Below, one piece after another: positions 16,783 through 27,240 of a stretch of DNA of 64,000 nucleotides. The DNA comes from Paenibacillus polymyxa (lineage in GTDB: Bacteria > Bacillota > Bacilli > Paenibacillales > Paenibacillaceae), in the NCBI RefSeq assembly GCF_001719045.1, contig NZ_CP015423.1:930001-994000 (forward strand), given 5' to 3'. Under the pieces are notes generated by a model that was not told where the DNA came from, did no database searches, and saw only the letters and a list, made by a program, of their open reading frames with translations. Position 1 is the first letter of the stretch. Each line of letters starts with the position of its first letter. Both the position numbers and the translations under genes were made by a program.

Positions 16783-17963
16783 GCGTCATCCTCCTCAGCG
16801 TGGTCTCTTGCATCATCCTGTTCCACCAGTTCCAGAAACAACTGTACTAATCCGTCATCTGGCTGTGCTCCACCTGTCTGCCGCTGATAGAATGCCCGGA
16901 ACAACTCATGCACTGGCAGTTCTGATCGTTGGTGCTCCAGCTGTGCGGCAGCCATTTCTGGATACATGGGGCGAATATGAATGATGCCTTCACGGCTTTT
17001 GCGCAGCCGCTGAATATCTCCCATCGACATCGCTTCATCCAGCGTAATTTCCAGATCAATAAAGGCATCGGCATCCAATCCTTCGTCCAGCCAGCGATAT
17101 ACTTCCTCCAGACCTCCCCGTGCGCGCCACCTCACTAATGGGCGGCCACTGGTGATATACAGTTCCTCGACCTGAGCAGGCTTGCCAGCAACCACGTCAA
17201 TTAACGTAACCGATTTGGCTTGTCCGGCTTCGGAAAAGCTATAAGCCAGCGGCGAGCCACTGTAACGCATCAGCCCGTCTCCCTTCACATACTGGGGACG
17301 ATGCAAATGTCCTAGAGCTGTATACTGTGCCCCAATGCTCAAAGCAGACGGATCTACGGTATACGCCCCCCCGACCTGAATCGGACGTTCCGAATCCGAC
17401 TCCAGCCCGCCGAGCACATAAATATGGCTCATCGACAAATTAACGGTGTCAGGCCGAAATGCTGTGCCCAGTTGTGACATCAGCAAGCCCACACGGCGAC
17501 TGTATGCCTCGCGCAAGACTGTTTCATCTCCGTCTTCAGACAATAGCTCGTTCAGACGAGACTCGGACGGATATGGCAAGGCTGCAATGCATGCCATTTC
17601 ACCCGTTCGCGGTGTACGAACGCGTACCGCTTCCCCATGGGGCAGTCCCAGCAACGTAATTCCACGCCCGCTCACCAGCGGTGAGACCGAGGATACCCTT
17701 TCCGGCTGATCATGATTGCCCGCAATGACGACTAGTGGTCTTCCTCCAGCCGTAAGACGGGCAGACGTTTCATAAAACAATTGCTCGGCTGCGGCCGAAG
17801 GATTGACTGAGTCGTATACGTCTCCAGCCATCATAATCAAATCGGCCTGCTGATCGTCAGCCATTTTCGCCAACTCTTCCAAAAACGCCTCCTGCTCCTT
17901 CAAACGGCTGCGTCCTTCCAACGTGCGGCCCAAATGCCAATCACCTGTATGCAAAATCCGCAT
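16779..17963 (-). CDS. sbcD: SbcD exonuclease subunit (Mre11-like)
   Basis: Metallophosphoesterase nuclease subunit of SbcCD. The 394-residue product starts MRILHTGDWHLGR and has the phosphoesterase signatures MMAGDVYDS, IAGNHDQPERVS and ALGHLHRPQ, which supply the two-metal site. An ATG 14 codons upstream is open, but the start at 17961-17963 has GAGGAGGAAT at proper distance and the canonical N-terminus. It lies 28 bases after addA and overlaps sbcC by four bases, so addB-addA-sbcD-sbcC read as one double-strand-break repair operon. Confidence 0.96.
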   Translation of the reverse strand: MRILHTGDWHLGRTLEGRSRLKEQEAFLEELAKMADDQQADLIMMAGDVYDSVNPSAAAEQLFYETSARLTAGGRPLVVIAGNHDQPERVSSVSPLVSGRGITLLGLPHGEAVRVRTPRTGEMACIAALPYPSESRLNELLSEDGDETVLREAYSRRVGLLMSQLGTAFRPDTVNLSMSHIYVLGGLESDSERPIQVGGAYTVDPSALSIGAQYTALGHLHRPQYVKGDGLMRYSGSPLAYSFSEAGQAKSVTLIDVVAGKPAQVEELYITSGRPLVRWRARGGLEEVYRWLDEGLDADAFIDLEITLDEAMSMGDIQRLRKSREGIIHIRPMYPEMAAAQLEHQRSELPVHELFRAFYQRQTGGAQPDDGLVQLFLELVEQDDARDHAEEDDA

Positions 17964-17991
17964 GCTATTCCTCCTCTCCCTATCTATATAA

Positions 17992-20900
17992 CTACAGCCG
18001 TACACTCTCTCCAGCTTCTAAAAAATACAGCCACTTCTCAGCAATCTTTTTGCTTGTAATCTCTTCGATCACACGGGCATACAGCTCCAATTGAAAACGA
18101 TATTGGTCTGTTAAATGGGACAGTGTACGATATTCAGATATCCGATCTGTTTTATAATCCACCAGCACGAGTCCTTCGGGAGTTTCAAATAGACAGTCAA
18201 TAATCCCGTTCATCAGCACTTTATCTCCGTCCTGTCCACCTTCCGAATCTATTTCTTGTCCTGGTGACATTGATGGTATGGTGTGGTTCCAGTAATCGGT
18301 TGCCCGCATGGTATAAGTAAACGGAAGCTCTCTTTGCACATGGGATGCCCCCAGCATTCTGCTACCCAGCTCACTAGTGAAAAAGCGTAATATTTTATCC
18401 GTATCTAGCGCCTTTGCATGAACATCCAGTAACATACGCTGATTGAGCAAACGAGCCTTGGTTTCCTCAATAACTTCGGCGCTCATCCCCCCATCTAATG
18501 GCAAATGCAGCATCAACGTATGATAGACTGTTCCTCGTTCCGTTGGAGTCAGTCGCTGATTCCCCATAAACTTAGGTCTGCGCAAGTGTAATTGACTTCC
18601 CCCAGTGTGAGAATCCTCCGGTGACTCTGCTAGTAGGGAGGTAGATAGATTCAGCCAATCGTCCGAACCCATCTCCTGCATTTCCAGCCATCTTTTCATC
18701 TCAGTAACCGATGTATTGGCTGCCGTCTTGCCAGCCCGTTCATACGGATAGATCCAGGAAAGAGCAGCTTCAATATCCGTTTCACTCTCTTCGTTCAAGT
18801 CGATTAGCTCCGCATTTCTCAGTGCTTCTGTCTTATTTTGGCGCTCTTCGCCCGACACCTCTTCCTCATGATCTGAGTTCACACGAGAGCCGGAAAGTGT
18901 TTCCGAGGCGACGATTTTAAATAACCAGTCTGTTCCCGGCATATGTTCCAGCCTGTGATAGTACCCATCCTGATCACCTGCCGCTTCCCTCAACAAAGTA
19001 GCAGAAGGATGCCGAATCAAAGCAGGACCTACCCAGTCCAGATAGCTGCGGCCTGCCGCCAGCATATAGTCTGGTAATACCGTTTCCGTATGTTCTTTGG
19101 CACGTGCCCAACCCGCTGCGCGCGAAGCGAGATCCTTCACGGTTCCGGTCATAATCAGCTTTTCACGCGGACGCGTAAGCGCCACGTATAACACCCGCAT
19201 TTCCTCAGCCAATAGCTCCAGCTGTGAGCGTCGGCGGATCGCTAAATTAGGCAACGTAGGGTAGCTGACACGATTTTGTTCCTCCACATATTTAGGACCA
19301 AACCCCAACTCCTTGTGCATAAGAAACGGCGCATTGAGATCCTGTTGATTGAACATTTTTGCTGTCCCGGCAATAAACACGATAGGGAATTCAAGTCCTT
19401 TACTTTTATGAATGGTCATAATACGGACAGCCTGATCGGGTTCAGTCCCCCCGCTAATGGATCCTAAATCACCGCCTCGCTCCCGTAGACGGGAAATGAA
19501 GGTCAGAAATCGAAACAATCCTCGGTTGGACGTAGAAGTCTCATACTGTCTCGCTCGGTCATATAGCGCCCGCAAATTGCTTTGACGCTGTGAGCCGCCA
19601 GGCAGTCCACCGACCCAATCCAGATATCCTGTTTCCTCCAGCACATTCCAAATCAATGCACTTAAGCTTCCTTGTCGGGCTTCCTGGCGCCAGGCTTTCA
19701 AATTACGCAAAAATGAACGTAGTCGGGCAGATAACGTATTCCCGTCATTTCTATTACCAAAGTCAGGTGAAGATAAAGAGTCCTTAGGGAAAAGATCCAA
19801 CTCCATGATGTCAGCTGAGATCCCTTTTTCACTTTCTTCCAGTGGGTCAGCTTCTGCCGCCGCCAGCAATGCGTCATAAAATAATCCATCCGGCTTCTCC
19901 AACCGAATTTGTGCAAGTTCATCTTCGGTCAAGCCAATAATCGGCGAACGAAGCACGGATGCAAGCGGGATGTCCTGCTGCGGATTATCAATAATGTGCA
20001 GCAGAGACAACATCACCTCAACTTCCGTTGCTTTAAAAAAGCCTGTCGTCTGCTCCCCTGAAGCCGGAATGCCCTCAAGCCGCAGTTCCTCTACAATTAG
20101 TGGGGCCCACACGCTTGCGGAACGAAGCAAAATGACGATATCGCCGTAGACTGCCGGGCGCATCGCTTTTAATCCTCTGTCGTAAATCAACAGTGGTTGT
20201 CCAGTGTCTCCGGTCAGTTCTTTAATCCGTTGCGCGATCGCACGAGCCTCTAACTGTGCCGTTTCTAGCTCCGCAAGCTCAGCCAGCTCACTTTCCTGTA
20301 GAGCAGATTCGTCCCCCGTTTCGGACAGCTCTGAAGCCTCGGAAAGACCCTGTCCACCCTTATCAACTAAGAGCAGCTCAGGTGCGTATACAGATGCGGT
20401 GTCTTGTTCCGAGGGGTCGGGATAGGATGCGCCGTGTACCAGCCAGGCTCGTTCATCGTACTCAATTTCCGCCACATCCACACTCATAATCTGGCGGAAC
20501 ACCAAATTGACCGCATCGACAACTTCCTGCCGACTGCGGAAATTACGCGCCAGATCAACTAAAAAGCCATCTTCCTGCTCCTGCATGCCGTACCGTTGAT
20601 ACTTATTCAAAAACAGACCCGGCTCCGCCAGCCGAAACCGATAAATACTCTGTTTCACGTCGCCCACCATAAAACGGTTACCCGGTTCCTCCCGTGATAC
20701 CAGCCTAACGATATCTTCCTGTACGGTATTCGTATCCTGATACTCATCCAACAGCACCTCGTCAAATTGCGCCTTGTATTCGAGTGCAGCGTCGGAAGGT
20801 AGTAGCTTGTACGGAGTAGAATCGGGATGTCGTAATATTTTCAGACAATAATGTTCCAAATCCCCGAAATCCACCAACCCTTTTGACTGCTTGTGCTGTT

Positions 20901-22002
20901 GAAATCGTTCCCCGAATACAATCACGGTTTCTACCAATTCGTCCATCAGCGGAGCCGCGGCGTGTAGCTCCTCCCAATAGGCTTCTGCTCTCCTGCCAAA
21001 CAGGGAAGCCTTCATATCTGTAATCATTTTTTTGGCTGCTTCGCGCAGCGTCTTAACCCGTTCCTGCAATGCAGGCTCAGTCTGATCTTTTTTGACTGGC
21101 TTGAGCTTACCGAAGGCAGCTGCCTGAAAATGATCATATAGAGATGCCCACGGCTGTGTCTCCAGCTCTTGCAGCAATCCCTTCACCATCGTCGCATCCT
21201 CTTGCAGCGTCACGGCATAAGGTGCAGGACCGCCGGGCTGCATAGCTGTTTCATGCGCCTGTTCCAGCAAGCTCGCTGCTCCGTGCAAAGAAAGTACGGC
21301 ATCCGCCAAAATGCTGCGAACCCAGGGAGTCTCTCCCAAAGCGGCTACATCCTGTACACGAAATGCTGCCGCTGTCTCCCGCAGCCAATGTTCTGGCCAA
21401 GGATGACTTTGAGAAAAATCATACAACCGCTGAACAAGCACGTACATTGCATCATCGGTGCGTTCTCCACTAAACCAGTCGACCAGTCTGCGGAATGTAC
21501 TTCCTTCATCATGAGCCTCATATTTCTCCTCAAACAGTTCTTCTAGAAGCTCCTGACGCAACAATTCTGTCTCATGCTCATTCATAATCCGAAAACCAGG
21601 ATCAAGAGGAATGGCCTGATAATGCCTGCGGATGACCTCCATACAAAATGAGTGAAGCGTTGTAATCGAGGCCCGATTCAGCAACGACAGCTGGCGGCGT
21701 ACATGCTCACTTTCCGGTTCCTGTTCCAACACACGTTCCAACGCTTCGCGTATCCGTTGACGCATTTCGGCGGCTGCAGCCTTCGTAAAGGTTGCTACCA
21801 GCAACCGATCCACGCTGAAGCCAAGCTGGGGATCGACAATTTTACGAATAATACGCTCTACGAGCACCGCTGTTTTACCAGACCCTGCCGCTGCCGCGAC
21901 CAGCATGTTGTTACCCGATTCCGAAATGGCACGCCACTGGTCATCGCTCCACATACTGCCTTCCGGCTTCGGCATGTCTTTAGTGTTTGACGTGCCTATC
22001 AT
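17992..22002 (-). CDS. addA: ATP-dependent helicase/nuclease subunit A
   Basis: Subunit A of the AddAB helicase-nuclease, the Gram-positive counterpart of RecBCD, which resects double-strand breaks for RecA loading. The 1336-residue product has a UvrD-type Walker A AAAAGSGKTAVLVERI at about residues 36-51, helicase motif II VLLDEYQDTN, motif GDVKQSIYRFR, and a C-terminal RecB-like nuclease with GIIDCLFE and VLVDYKTDR as catalytic core. The ATG overlaps the addB stop by four bases. Length is slightly above the usual 1230-1250 residues owing to acidic insertions. Confidence 0.97.
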   Translation of the reverse strand: MIGTSNTKDMPKPEGSMWSDDQWRAISESGNNMLVAAAAGSGKTAVLVERIIRKIVDPQLGFSVDRLLVATFTKAAAAEMRQRIREALERVLEQEPESEHVRRQLSLLNRASITTLHSFCMEVIRRHYQAIPLDPGFRIMNEHETELLRQELLEELFEEKYEAHDEGSTFRRLVDWFSGERTDDAMYVLVQRLYDFSQSHPWPEHWLRETAAAFRVQDVAALGETPWVRSILADAVLSLHGAASLLEQAHETAMQPGGPAPYAVTLQEDATMVKGLLQELETQPWASLYDHFQAAAFGKLKPVKKDQTEPALQERVKTLREAAKKMITDMKASLFGRRAEAYWEELHAAAPLMDELVETVIVFGERFQQHKQSKGLVDFGDLEHYCLKILRHPDSTPYKLLPSDAALEYKAQFDEVLLDEYQDTNTVQEDIVRLVSREEPGNRFMVGDVKQSIYRFRLAEPGLFLNKYQRYGMQEQEDGFLVDLARNFRSRQEVVDAVNLVFRQIMSVDVAEIEYDERAWLVHGASYPDPSEQDTASVYAPELLLVDKGGQGLSEASELSETGDESALQESELAELAELETAQLEARAIAQRIKELTGDTGQPLLIYDRGLKAMRPAVYGDIVILLRSASVWAPLIVEELRLEGIPASGEQTTGFFKATEVEVMLSLLHIIDNPQQDIPLASVLRSPIIGLTEDELAQIRLEKPDGLFYDALLAAAEADPLEESEKGISADIMELDLFPKDSLSSPDFGNRNDGNTLSARLRSFLRNLKAWRQEARQGSLSALIWNVLEETGYLDWVGGLPGGSQRQSNLRALYDRARQYETSTSNRGLFRFLTFISRLRERGGDLGSISGGTEPDQAVRIMTIHKSKGLEFPIVFIAGTAKMFNQQDLNAPFLMHKELGFGPKYVEEQNRVSYPTLPNLAIRRRSQLELLAEEMRVLYVALTRPREKLIMTGTVKDLASRAAGWARAKEHTETVLPDYMLAAGRSYLDWVGPALIRHPSATLLREAAGDQDGYYHRLEHMPGTDWLFKIVASETLSGSRVNSDHEEEVSGEERQNKTEALRNAELIDLNEESETDIEAALSWIYPYERAGKTAANTSVTEMKRWLEMQEMGSDDWLNLSTSLLAESPEDSHTGGSQLHLRRPKFMGNQRLTPTERGTVYHTLMLHLPLDGGMSAEVIEETKARLLNQRMLLDVHAKALDTDKILRFFTSELGSRMLGASHVQRELPFTYTMRATDYWNHTIPSMSPGQEIDSEGGQDGDKVLMNGIIDCLFETPEGLVLVDYKTDRISEYRTLSHLTDQYRFQLELYARVIEEITSKKIAEKWLYFLEAGESVRL

Positions 22003-25000
22003 TGGTCCATTCCTCCTTTCCCTTCCTGTGTATGACCCAACAGATTCCAGATTTGATCCTTACCGGGTTTACCCCATTGATTGTAGCCACTGCCCTCCAG
22101 ACTGTCGTCAAATTGACAAACAGGCTTAAAAGAACAGAAGGTACAAGCCGTCTCTTGCTGGATTCGATAAGGTTCAATGGCCACATCGCCCTCTGTCATC
22201 CGTGTGCCAATCGTCCGAATATTATTACGCACCGAGGCTAACAAGCTGTCCCACTGTTCCGGCGAAGCAACCGAAGCACTGCTATAAAAACTGCCATCTG
22301 CTTTCACCGCAACAGGTAAAATAGAGGAATATCCTTTGTCCAATGCTGTATCCATTTGTCCAACTACATCCCGATCTGCAAGCAATAATCCTTTCATCTT
22401 AAAACGTTTCAAAAGCTCCTGACGGGCCTGTTCTGCGCTAAGACCGTTAGGCGACTGCAACATCGGATTGTGGACGTGAAAATACAGGGTACCCGCTGGA
22501 TAAGCTGTCTCGCCCAACCATTCCTCCGCCGCATTCAGCAGCACATCCAGGTAGGTGAGCATTTGCAAGGACAGGCCATAGTACACTTCATGCAGCTTGA
22601 GATCCTTTTGGCTAGATTTGTAATCGATGACACGCAAAAGTAACCCCTTTTCTCCCTCTGCCACATCTACACGGTCAATCCGTCCAACAATTTCCATCGC
22701 AACGCCGTTATCTAACCGGAAGCTTAACGGAGGAAGCTGCTGACCCGGTCCAAAGTCCAACTCCAGCCCAATCGGCTCAAAACTACCTCTTCGCGCATGT
22801 TCACCTAAAATCAACGAAGCACGGCTCACGATGTCTTTCAATTTGCGCAAAATGTAGCCATACCGCTTGGAGCTCATTAAAATCTCGCCTTGCAGACGAG
22901 GAGCCAAACGCTCTACTGTACTTTCCGCCTCTTGTCGGCATTCCTCGGTGCTGAGACTGCCCCAGCTGACATTGCGTTTACGCAGATTGATCGCCATCTC
23001 TCCAAGCGCTGCATGGAATAATTGTCCGATATCCGGGGCCTTCAGGCGATACATTTGACGTTCCTTCAAACGAAGACCGTGAGAGGCAAAGTGCGAAAAT
23101 GGACATGCAACAAAACGTTCCATACGAGATACGCTGGTACGCAGCTTGCTACCGTACAGACGGCGGCTTGTTTCCTTCTGCATTTCGGCATGGTTCTCAT
23201 AAAAAAGTGAGGTCAACAGCTGACGCAGCTTGTCCTTCTCACGCCCTTGCTGGCTTGCATACCAGTTATATACCTCCCACCAAGGAGATAAAATGTCACC
23301 GCCACGTCGCCAATGCCGTAATTGCGCAATGAGCTGCGGCAAAGCCTCGGACGGATGAGAAGCATACTCCCATTGCGTCGTCCAAGCATCCCCAGGCAAA
23401 GGGTATCCAGCCAACGGACGTTCGTCCAGACTAGGAAACAGGTGCCGCACATGTCGTACTAACTCAGACGGCAACAATGACTTGCCTTCTTCATCAGTAA
23501 CTGCATAGCTCATCCACAGGCTTTTACCGGCTGAGGTAAGGGCCGTATAAGCGAGAAAACGTTCGTCCAACAGACGTCTTGTCATATCCGGCGCCAGCTC
23601 TACGCCTCGTTCGTTTAATGCCGTACGCTCCTGCTCATTCAGCACACCGTCCTCATGGAACACAGCCGGCATCACACCTTCGTTCATACCTAGCACAAAG
23701 GCATGTTGAATACCGGATACACGCGTACGGTCCGTGTTTCCGACCAGAACCTGATCCAGAGCCGGCGGAACAAGTCCCATACGGAACTCGGCCAATCCCG
23801 TTTCCAGCACGCCCGCAAACAAAGAGGTATCCAGTCTCTCATCACCCATCATTTCGACGATCTGATCCAGTAGTTCAAGCACTGCATCCCATACCTGACG
23901 ATGCTCCTTCGCCTGCTCAGGTTTTCCTGCTTCCTCTGCCTGATGAATGAAGACGTCCAGCTTGTGGCCGATTTCTGCATCTTGCAGTAACAGATATACC
24001 GCTTCACACTTCTCAAGTGCAGTTCGTGCCTTGCCCACACGTTTCTCAAACGCACGTAAAGGCGTCACGATCACATCCCGGCATAGCTCCATCAAATCCA
24101 ACGTTTCATCCCGCCTACGGTTCCGTTCCTGCTCCTCCAGCTCCAATGACAAGCTGGGCACAGCCTGCCACGGCCGACCATCTGTCCAACGGCTGCCTTG
24201 TATTCCGCAGGCCAGAACATAGTTTTCCAAACGGTCCATCTCCTCGCGGCTCACCCGACCGTCCAGCGGCAGTAGAAGGTCTGTTTTGACCGCACGGAAT
24301 ACATCCTCATATCGCCAACGCCGCTGCACGATATCCAGCGAAGCCCGAATCAATTCCACCAAAGGATGATGTAATACACTTCTTCGCTGATCCAGAAATA
24401 CTGGAACCTCATACTGTTTGAATATCGGTTCCACCCATGGCTCATAATCTTCAATATGACGTACAAACAGAGCCATCTCCCGGTAACGCGCGCCTTCATC
24501 TCGGGCCAGACGGCGCATTTCGCGTACAGCCCCTTCCAGCTCTGCACGGCGATTAGCCGCAGTGTACAGTTTTATGCCCTCCGGCTGTTCTTCTGTCCAC
24601 TGCTCTCGTAGCTGCTGCAGCCGCATCCGTTGTTCCTGATTCCGTAACCCTGTACGATGTTCAAAGTTAGCCTCCAAATACGCCAATGCCGGACGCTCCT
24701 TAAATCTCGGCAGCGGATCAGGGCGCAGTAATTGTGTCTGCGTCTCTATCATCAGCTCGTCTGCCATTCCTTTGAGCTTTACATACGTAGCCGCCGAAGG
24801 ATGAAACAAATCCAGCTCATGCGGAAGCTGTCCGCTCTCGTAGCTGCGGTTGCAAGTCAGCGCCACCGTCAACGAAGAGGCATGCAGCATAAGTTGCTCC
24901 ACCACCTTGTATTCATGTGGTGTAAATCTGCGGTAGCCATCCATCCAAATGTCTGCTCCACGCACAAGGGAAGACTCCGCAATCTGTTCTGCCAGCATAC

Positions 25001-25565
25001 GCAACGTATCTTCACCGTCTATATATTTAAGCGTCAGCTCTCGTTCAAAATCCTCATAGATTAGACTGATATCTTTGAGCTTGCCGCGCAAAATCGGAGT
25101 TGACTCTCCAACAGCGTTCATTCGCTCCAGTTGCTCGGGTACAGACCGAGTATCACTTCCATACTGCTTTAGCTCCGTAAACAATGTATTCAACCGATCT
25201 ACAAAGCCGAGCTGGTCTCCCGAATCCTTAAACAAGCTCAGTTCATCCTTGCGACGACGAATAATTTTATATAAAAGCATCTTCTTGCCTTCTTCCGTTA
25301 CAGGCACCAGTGCTGAACCCCCGGTTTCCTGCATAACTAAATAGGCAAGACGATGAAATCCCATCACTTGGGCGCGCACCGACCCCTGAATACCGTTTCC
25401 GGCTTCTGTAAGTAACGCATGCTCAGAAGCAAATGACGATTGCTCCGGTACAAGTAACAGCATAGGCTTACCTAGCGGCTCCTCGCGTAACATAGACGTC
25501 ATTTCATTGCGGATTAACGTACTTTTACCACTACCAGAGCGGCCAATCAACAAGCGGACCGACAT
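21999..25565 (-). CDS. addB: ATP-dependent nuclease subunit B
   Basis: Subunit B of AddAB, which carries an inactive-type helicase fold and a second nuclease domain and recognises Chi. The 1188-residue product begins MSVRLLIGRSGSGKSTLIRN (Walker A near residues 8-16). The C-terminal nuclease shows GRIDRVD and RVIDYKSSQKDLKL. The four Fe-S cysteines are visible as FVACPFSHF and CTFCSFKPVCQFD. Ribosome site AAGGAGG precedes the ATG. First gene of the addB-addA-sbcD-sbcC operon, with a candidate LexA box over its promoter. Confidence 0.97.
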   Translation of the reverse strand: MSVRLLIGRSGSGKSTLIRNEMTSMLREEPLGKPMLLLVPEQSSFASEHALLTEAGNGIQGSVRAQVMGFHRLAYLVMQETGGSALVPVTEEGKKMLLYKIIRRRKDELSLFKDSGDQLGFVDRLNTLFTELKQYGSDTRSVPEQLERMNAVGESTPILRGKLKDISLIYEDFERELTLKYIDGEDTLRMLAEQIAESSLVRGADIWMDGYRRFTPHEYKVVEQLMLHASSLTVALTCNRSYESGQLPHELDLFHPSAATYVKLKGMADELMIETQTQLLRPDPLPRFKERPALAYLEANFEHRTGLRNQEQRMRLQQLREQWTEEQPEGIKLYTAANRRAELEGAVREMRRLARDEGARYREMALFVRHIEDYEPWVEPIFKQYEVPVFLDQRRSVLHHPLVELIRASLDIVQRRWRYEDVFRAVKTDLLLPLDGRVSREEMDRLENYVLACGIQGSRWTDGRPWQAVPSLSLELEEQERNRRRDETLDLMELCRDVIVTPLRAFEKRVGKARTALEKCEAVYLLLQDAEIGHKLDVFIHQAEEAGKPEQAKEHRQVWDAVLELLDQIVEMMGDERLDTSLFAGVLETGLAEFRMGLVPPALDQVLVGNTDRTRVSGIQHAFVLGMNEGVMPAVFHEDGVLNEQERTALNERGVELAPDMTRRLLDERFLAYTALTSAGKSLWMSYAVTDEEGKSLLPSELVRHVRHLFPSLDERPLAGYPLPGDAWTTQWEYASHPSEALPQLIAQLRHWRRGGDILSPWWEVYNWYASQQGREKDKLRQLLTSLFYENHAEMQKETSRRLYGSKLRTSVSRMERFVACPFSHFASHGLRLKERQMYRLKAPDIGQLFHAALGEMAINLRKRNVSWGSLSTEECRQEAESTVERLAPRLQGEILMSSKRYGYILRKLKDIVSRASLILGEHARRGSFEPIGLELDFGPGQQLPPLSFRLDNGVAMEIVGRIDRVDVAEGEKGLLLRVIDYKSSQKDLKLHEVYYGLSLQMLTYLDVLLNAAEEWLGETAYPAGTLYFHVHNPMLQSPNGLSAEQARQELLKRFKMKGLLLADRDVVGQMDTALDKGYSSILPVAVKADGSFYSSASVASPEQWDSLLASVRNNIRTIGTRMTEGDVAIEPYRIQQETACTFCSFKPVCQFDDSLEGSGYNQWGKPGKDQIWNLLGHTQEGKGGMDQ

Positions 25566-25604
25566 GATGCGGCCTCCTTTCCAACGAACAACATTCTATT
25601 AAAC

Positions 25605-25610
25605 AGTATA
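25605..25610 (-). promoter_or_regulatory. Probable -10 of the addB promoter
   Basis: Minus strand TATACT about 40 bases before the addB start; a poor -35 (TTCTTT) stands 18 bases further upstream and is covered by the LexA-like box. Confidence 0.45.
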
Positions 25611-25631
25611 GCATATCAGGCAAGGGAGAAA

Positions 25632-25645
25632 AGAACGTACGTTTG
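25632..25645. promoter_or_regulatory. Candidate LexA (SOS) operator upstream of addB
   Basis: AGAACGTACGTTTG fits the Gram-positive SOS box CGAAC-N4-GTTCG type pattern at 12 of 14 positions, with the central GAAC-GTAC-GTT palindrome intact. It covers the -35 region of the probable addB promoter, where a repressor would block transcription. Confidence 0.5.
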
Positions 25646-25672
25646 CCATGTTGTAGCAATTCATCCTCCCCC

Positions 25673-25732
25673 TAAAAAACAAATCAGTCCCGCAGGTTGG
25701 CTTGGTGCATGCCTTCTCTACAGGACTGATTT
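25673..25732 (-). terminator. Terminator of rlmI
   Basis: AAATCAGTCC (25681-25690) and GGACTGATTT (25723-25732) pair perfectly; on the minus strand the stem is followed by GTTTTTTAG. It lies about 75 bases after the rlmI stop. Confidence 0.75.
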
Positions 25733-25807
25733 ATACCTAAAATGAGTGTATTTTACCTATTTAATCACCAAAAGGCGATTGACTTTGACTTTGACTTTGT
25801 ATTAAAC

Positions 25808-27187
25808 CTAAAGCTGTGTCCGGCTGCGCACCTCAAAGATGGCGAATTTCAAGTAATGGCCTTCCTCCACACCCAAAATTTGAGGATGGTCCTTACCAGC
25901 CGCTCTCCAGTCTACCAGACGAAGGATTTTGCCGGCATCTGCCGCCGCTTCCTTAATAGTGTCCAAAAACAGCTCTGGCCGCATATGGAACGAACAGCTC
26001 GCTGTCACCAGATAGCCGCCCTCATTGACAAGCTTCATCCCATGCAGGTTGATATCTTTATACCCACGTGTAGCTCCTTTGACAGCGTTCTTTGTTTTGG
26101 CAAAGGCTGGCGGATCGAGAATGACCACATCAAAGGTGCGTCCGCCACCTGCTGTCAGCGGCTTGGATGTATCTCCTTTGCCCCCGGCTCGTGCATTGCG
26201 TTCCTCTACACCTTTCACTTGATTGCGCAAATATTGAAAAGCATCGTCGACGACAAACTCGACGCGTTCCTCAAAACCGTTCAGCTTGACATTATCCCGC
26301 GCACTTTCAATCGCATGCTCAGAAATATCAAGACAAGTTACTTTTTTAGCACCATGTTTACATGCATTGAGCGTAAAGCTTCCCGTATGTGAAAAACATT
26401 CCAATACGGTTGCGCCATCCCAGAATGGGAATTCAACAACCTTACCACTTTTATTCACTGGCTTCAAGACCGTCGTGCCCGCATCTCCTGAGTCTGCAGC
26501 TACTTCTTGTAGCGTAATTCCACTACGTACTCCCCAACCTGTCATCAACGGTGCTATGGCCGCACGATTTTCACGCTGGTCAAAGAAATAACCCGTCTTC
26601 TGGCCCTCTACGATATCAACCTTGATTTGCAGCCCATTTTCCGTCACCACCACATGACGCGGGCAATCACCGTACAAAGGACCCTTTGTTTGTTCCAATC
26701 CTTCCAGCTCACGGATGGATACATCACTGCGCTCATATATACCAACAGGACCCACTACTTCAACGAGCGCATCCCTGATTTCTTCCCTGCGCCGATCCAT
26801 GCCAAGCGTTAACAACTGCACGACCAACACATCACCAAATCGATCTACAATCAGTCCAGGCAAAAAATCAGCCTCGCCGTACACCAACCGATAAGCGTCT
26901 CCCCCGGTCACAAAACGTTCGCGGTGCTCCAGACATTTGCGAAAGCGTTGGGCAAAAAAGTTTTGATCCATTGCTTCCAGCGGCTCATAGGACATCACAC
27001 GTACTGTAATTTGTGAAGCCGGATTATAGTAACCTGTCGCCAAATAACGTCCCTGATGGTTAACGATGCTGACCAAATCGCCTGCCTCTGGGTCACCCTC
27101 AATCTTGGCTATTTCGTTTTTAAACACCCAAGGGTGTGCGTGCTCCAGCCTTTTTTTACGGCTGCGTTCTAATATTACTGAAGGCAA
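25808..27187 (-). CDS. rlmI: Class I SAM-dependent rRNA methyltransferase, RlmI-like
   Basis: RNA cytosine-C5 methyltransferase of the RlmI (YccW) group, which modifies 23S rRNA C1962 in E. coli. The 459-residue product has an N-terminal PUA domain (about residues 1-75, HPWVFKNEI and ATGYYNP), a Rossmann SAM-binding region with VLECFSHTGSFTLNA, and the catalytic motifs VILDPPAFAKTK and TASCSFHM. The start is TTG (27185-27187), with GGGAG nine bases upstream. The exact target base is inferred from the family. A long structured repeat occupies its upstream gap. Confidence 0.88.
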   Translation of the reverse strand: MPSVILERSRKKRLEHAHPWVFKNEIAKIEGDPEAGDLVSIVNHQGRYLATGYYNPASQITVRVMSYEPLEAMDQNFFAQRFRKCLEHRERFVTGGDAYRLVYGEADFLPGLIVDRFGDVLVVQLLTLGMDRRREEIRDALVEVVGPVGIYERSDVSIRELEGLEQTKGPLYGDCPRHVVVTENGLQIKVDIVEGQKTGYFFDQRENRAAIAPLMTGWGVRSGITLQEVAADSGDAGTTVLKPVNKSGKVVEFPFWDGATVLECFSHTGSFTLNACKHGAKKVTCLDISEHAIESARDNVKLNGFEERVEFVVDDAFQYLRNQVKGVEERNARAGGKGDTSKPLTAGGGRTFDVVILDPPAFAKTKNAVKGATRGYKDINLHGMKLVNEGGYLVTASCSFHMRPELFLDTIKEAAADAGKILRLVDWRAAGKDHPQILGVEEGHYLKFAIFEVRSRTQL

Positions 27188-27240
27188 AATCCTTCACTCC
27201 CATTCTTGAATTACTCAAAGTGTTAAAACGTTGTTCGATA

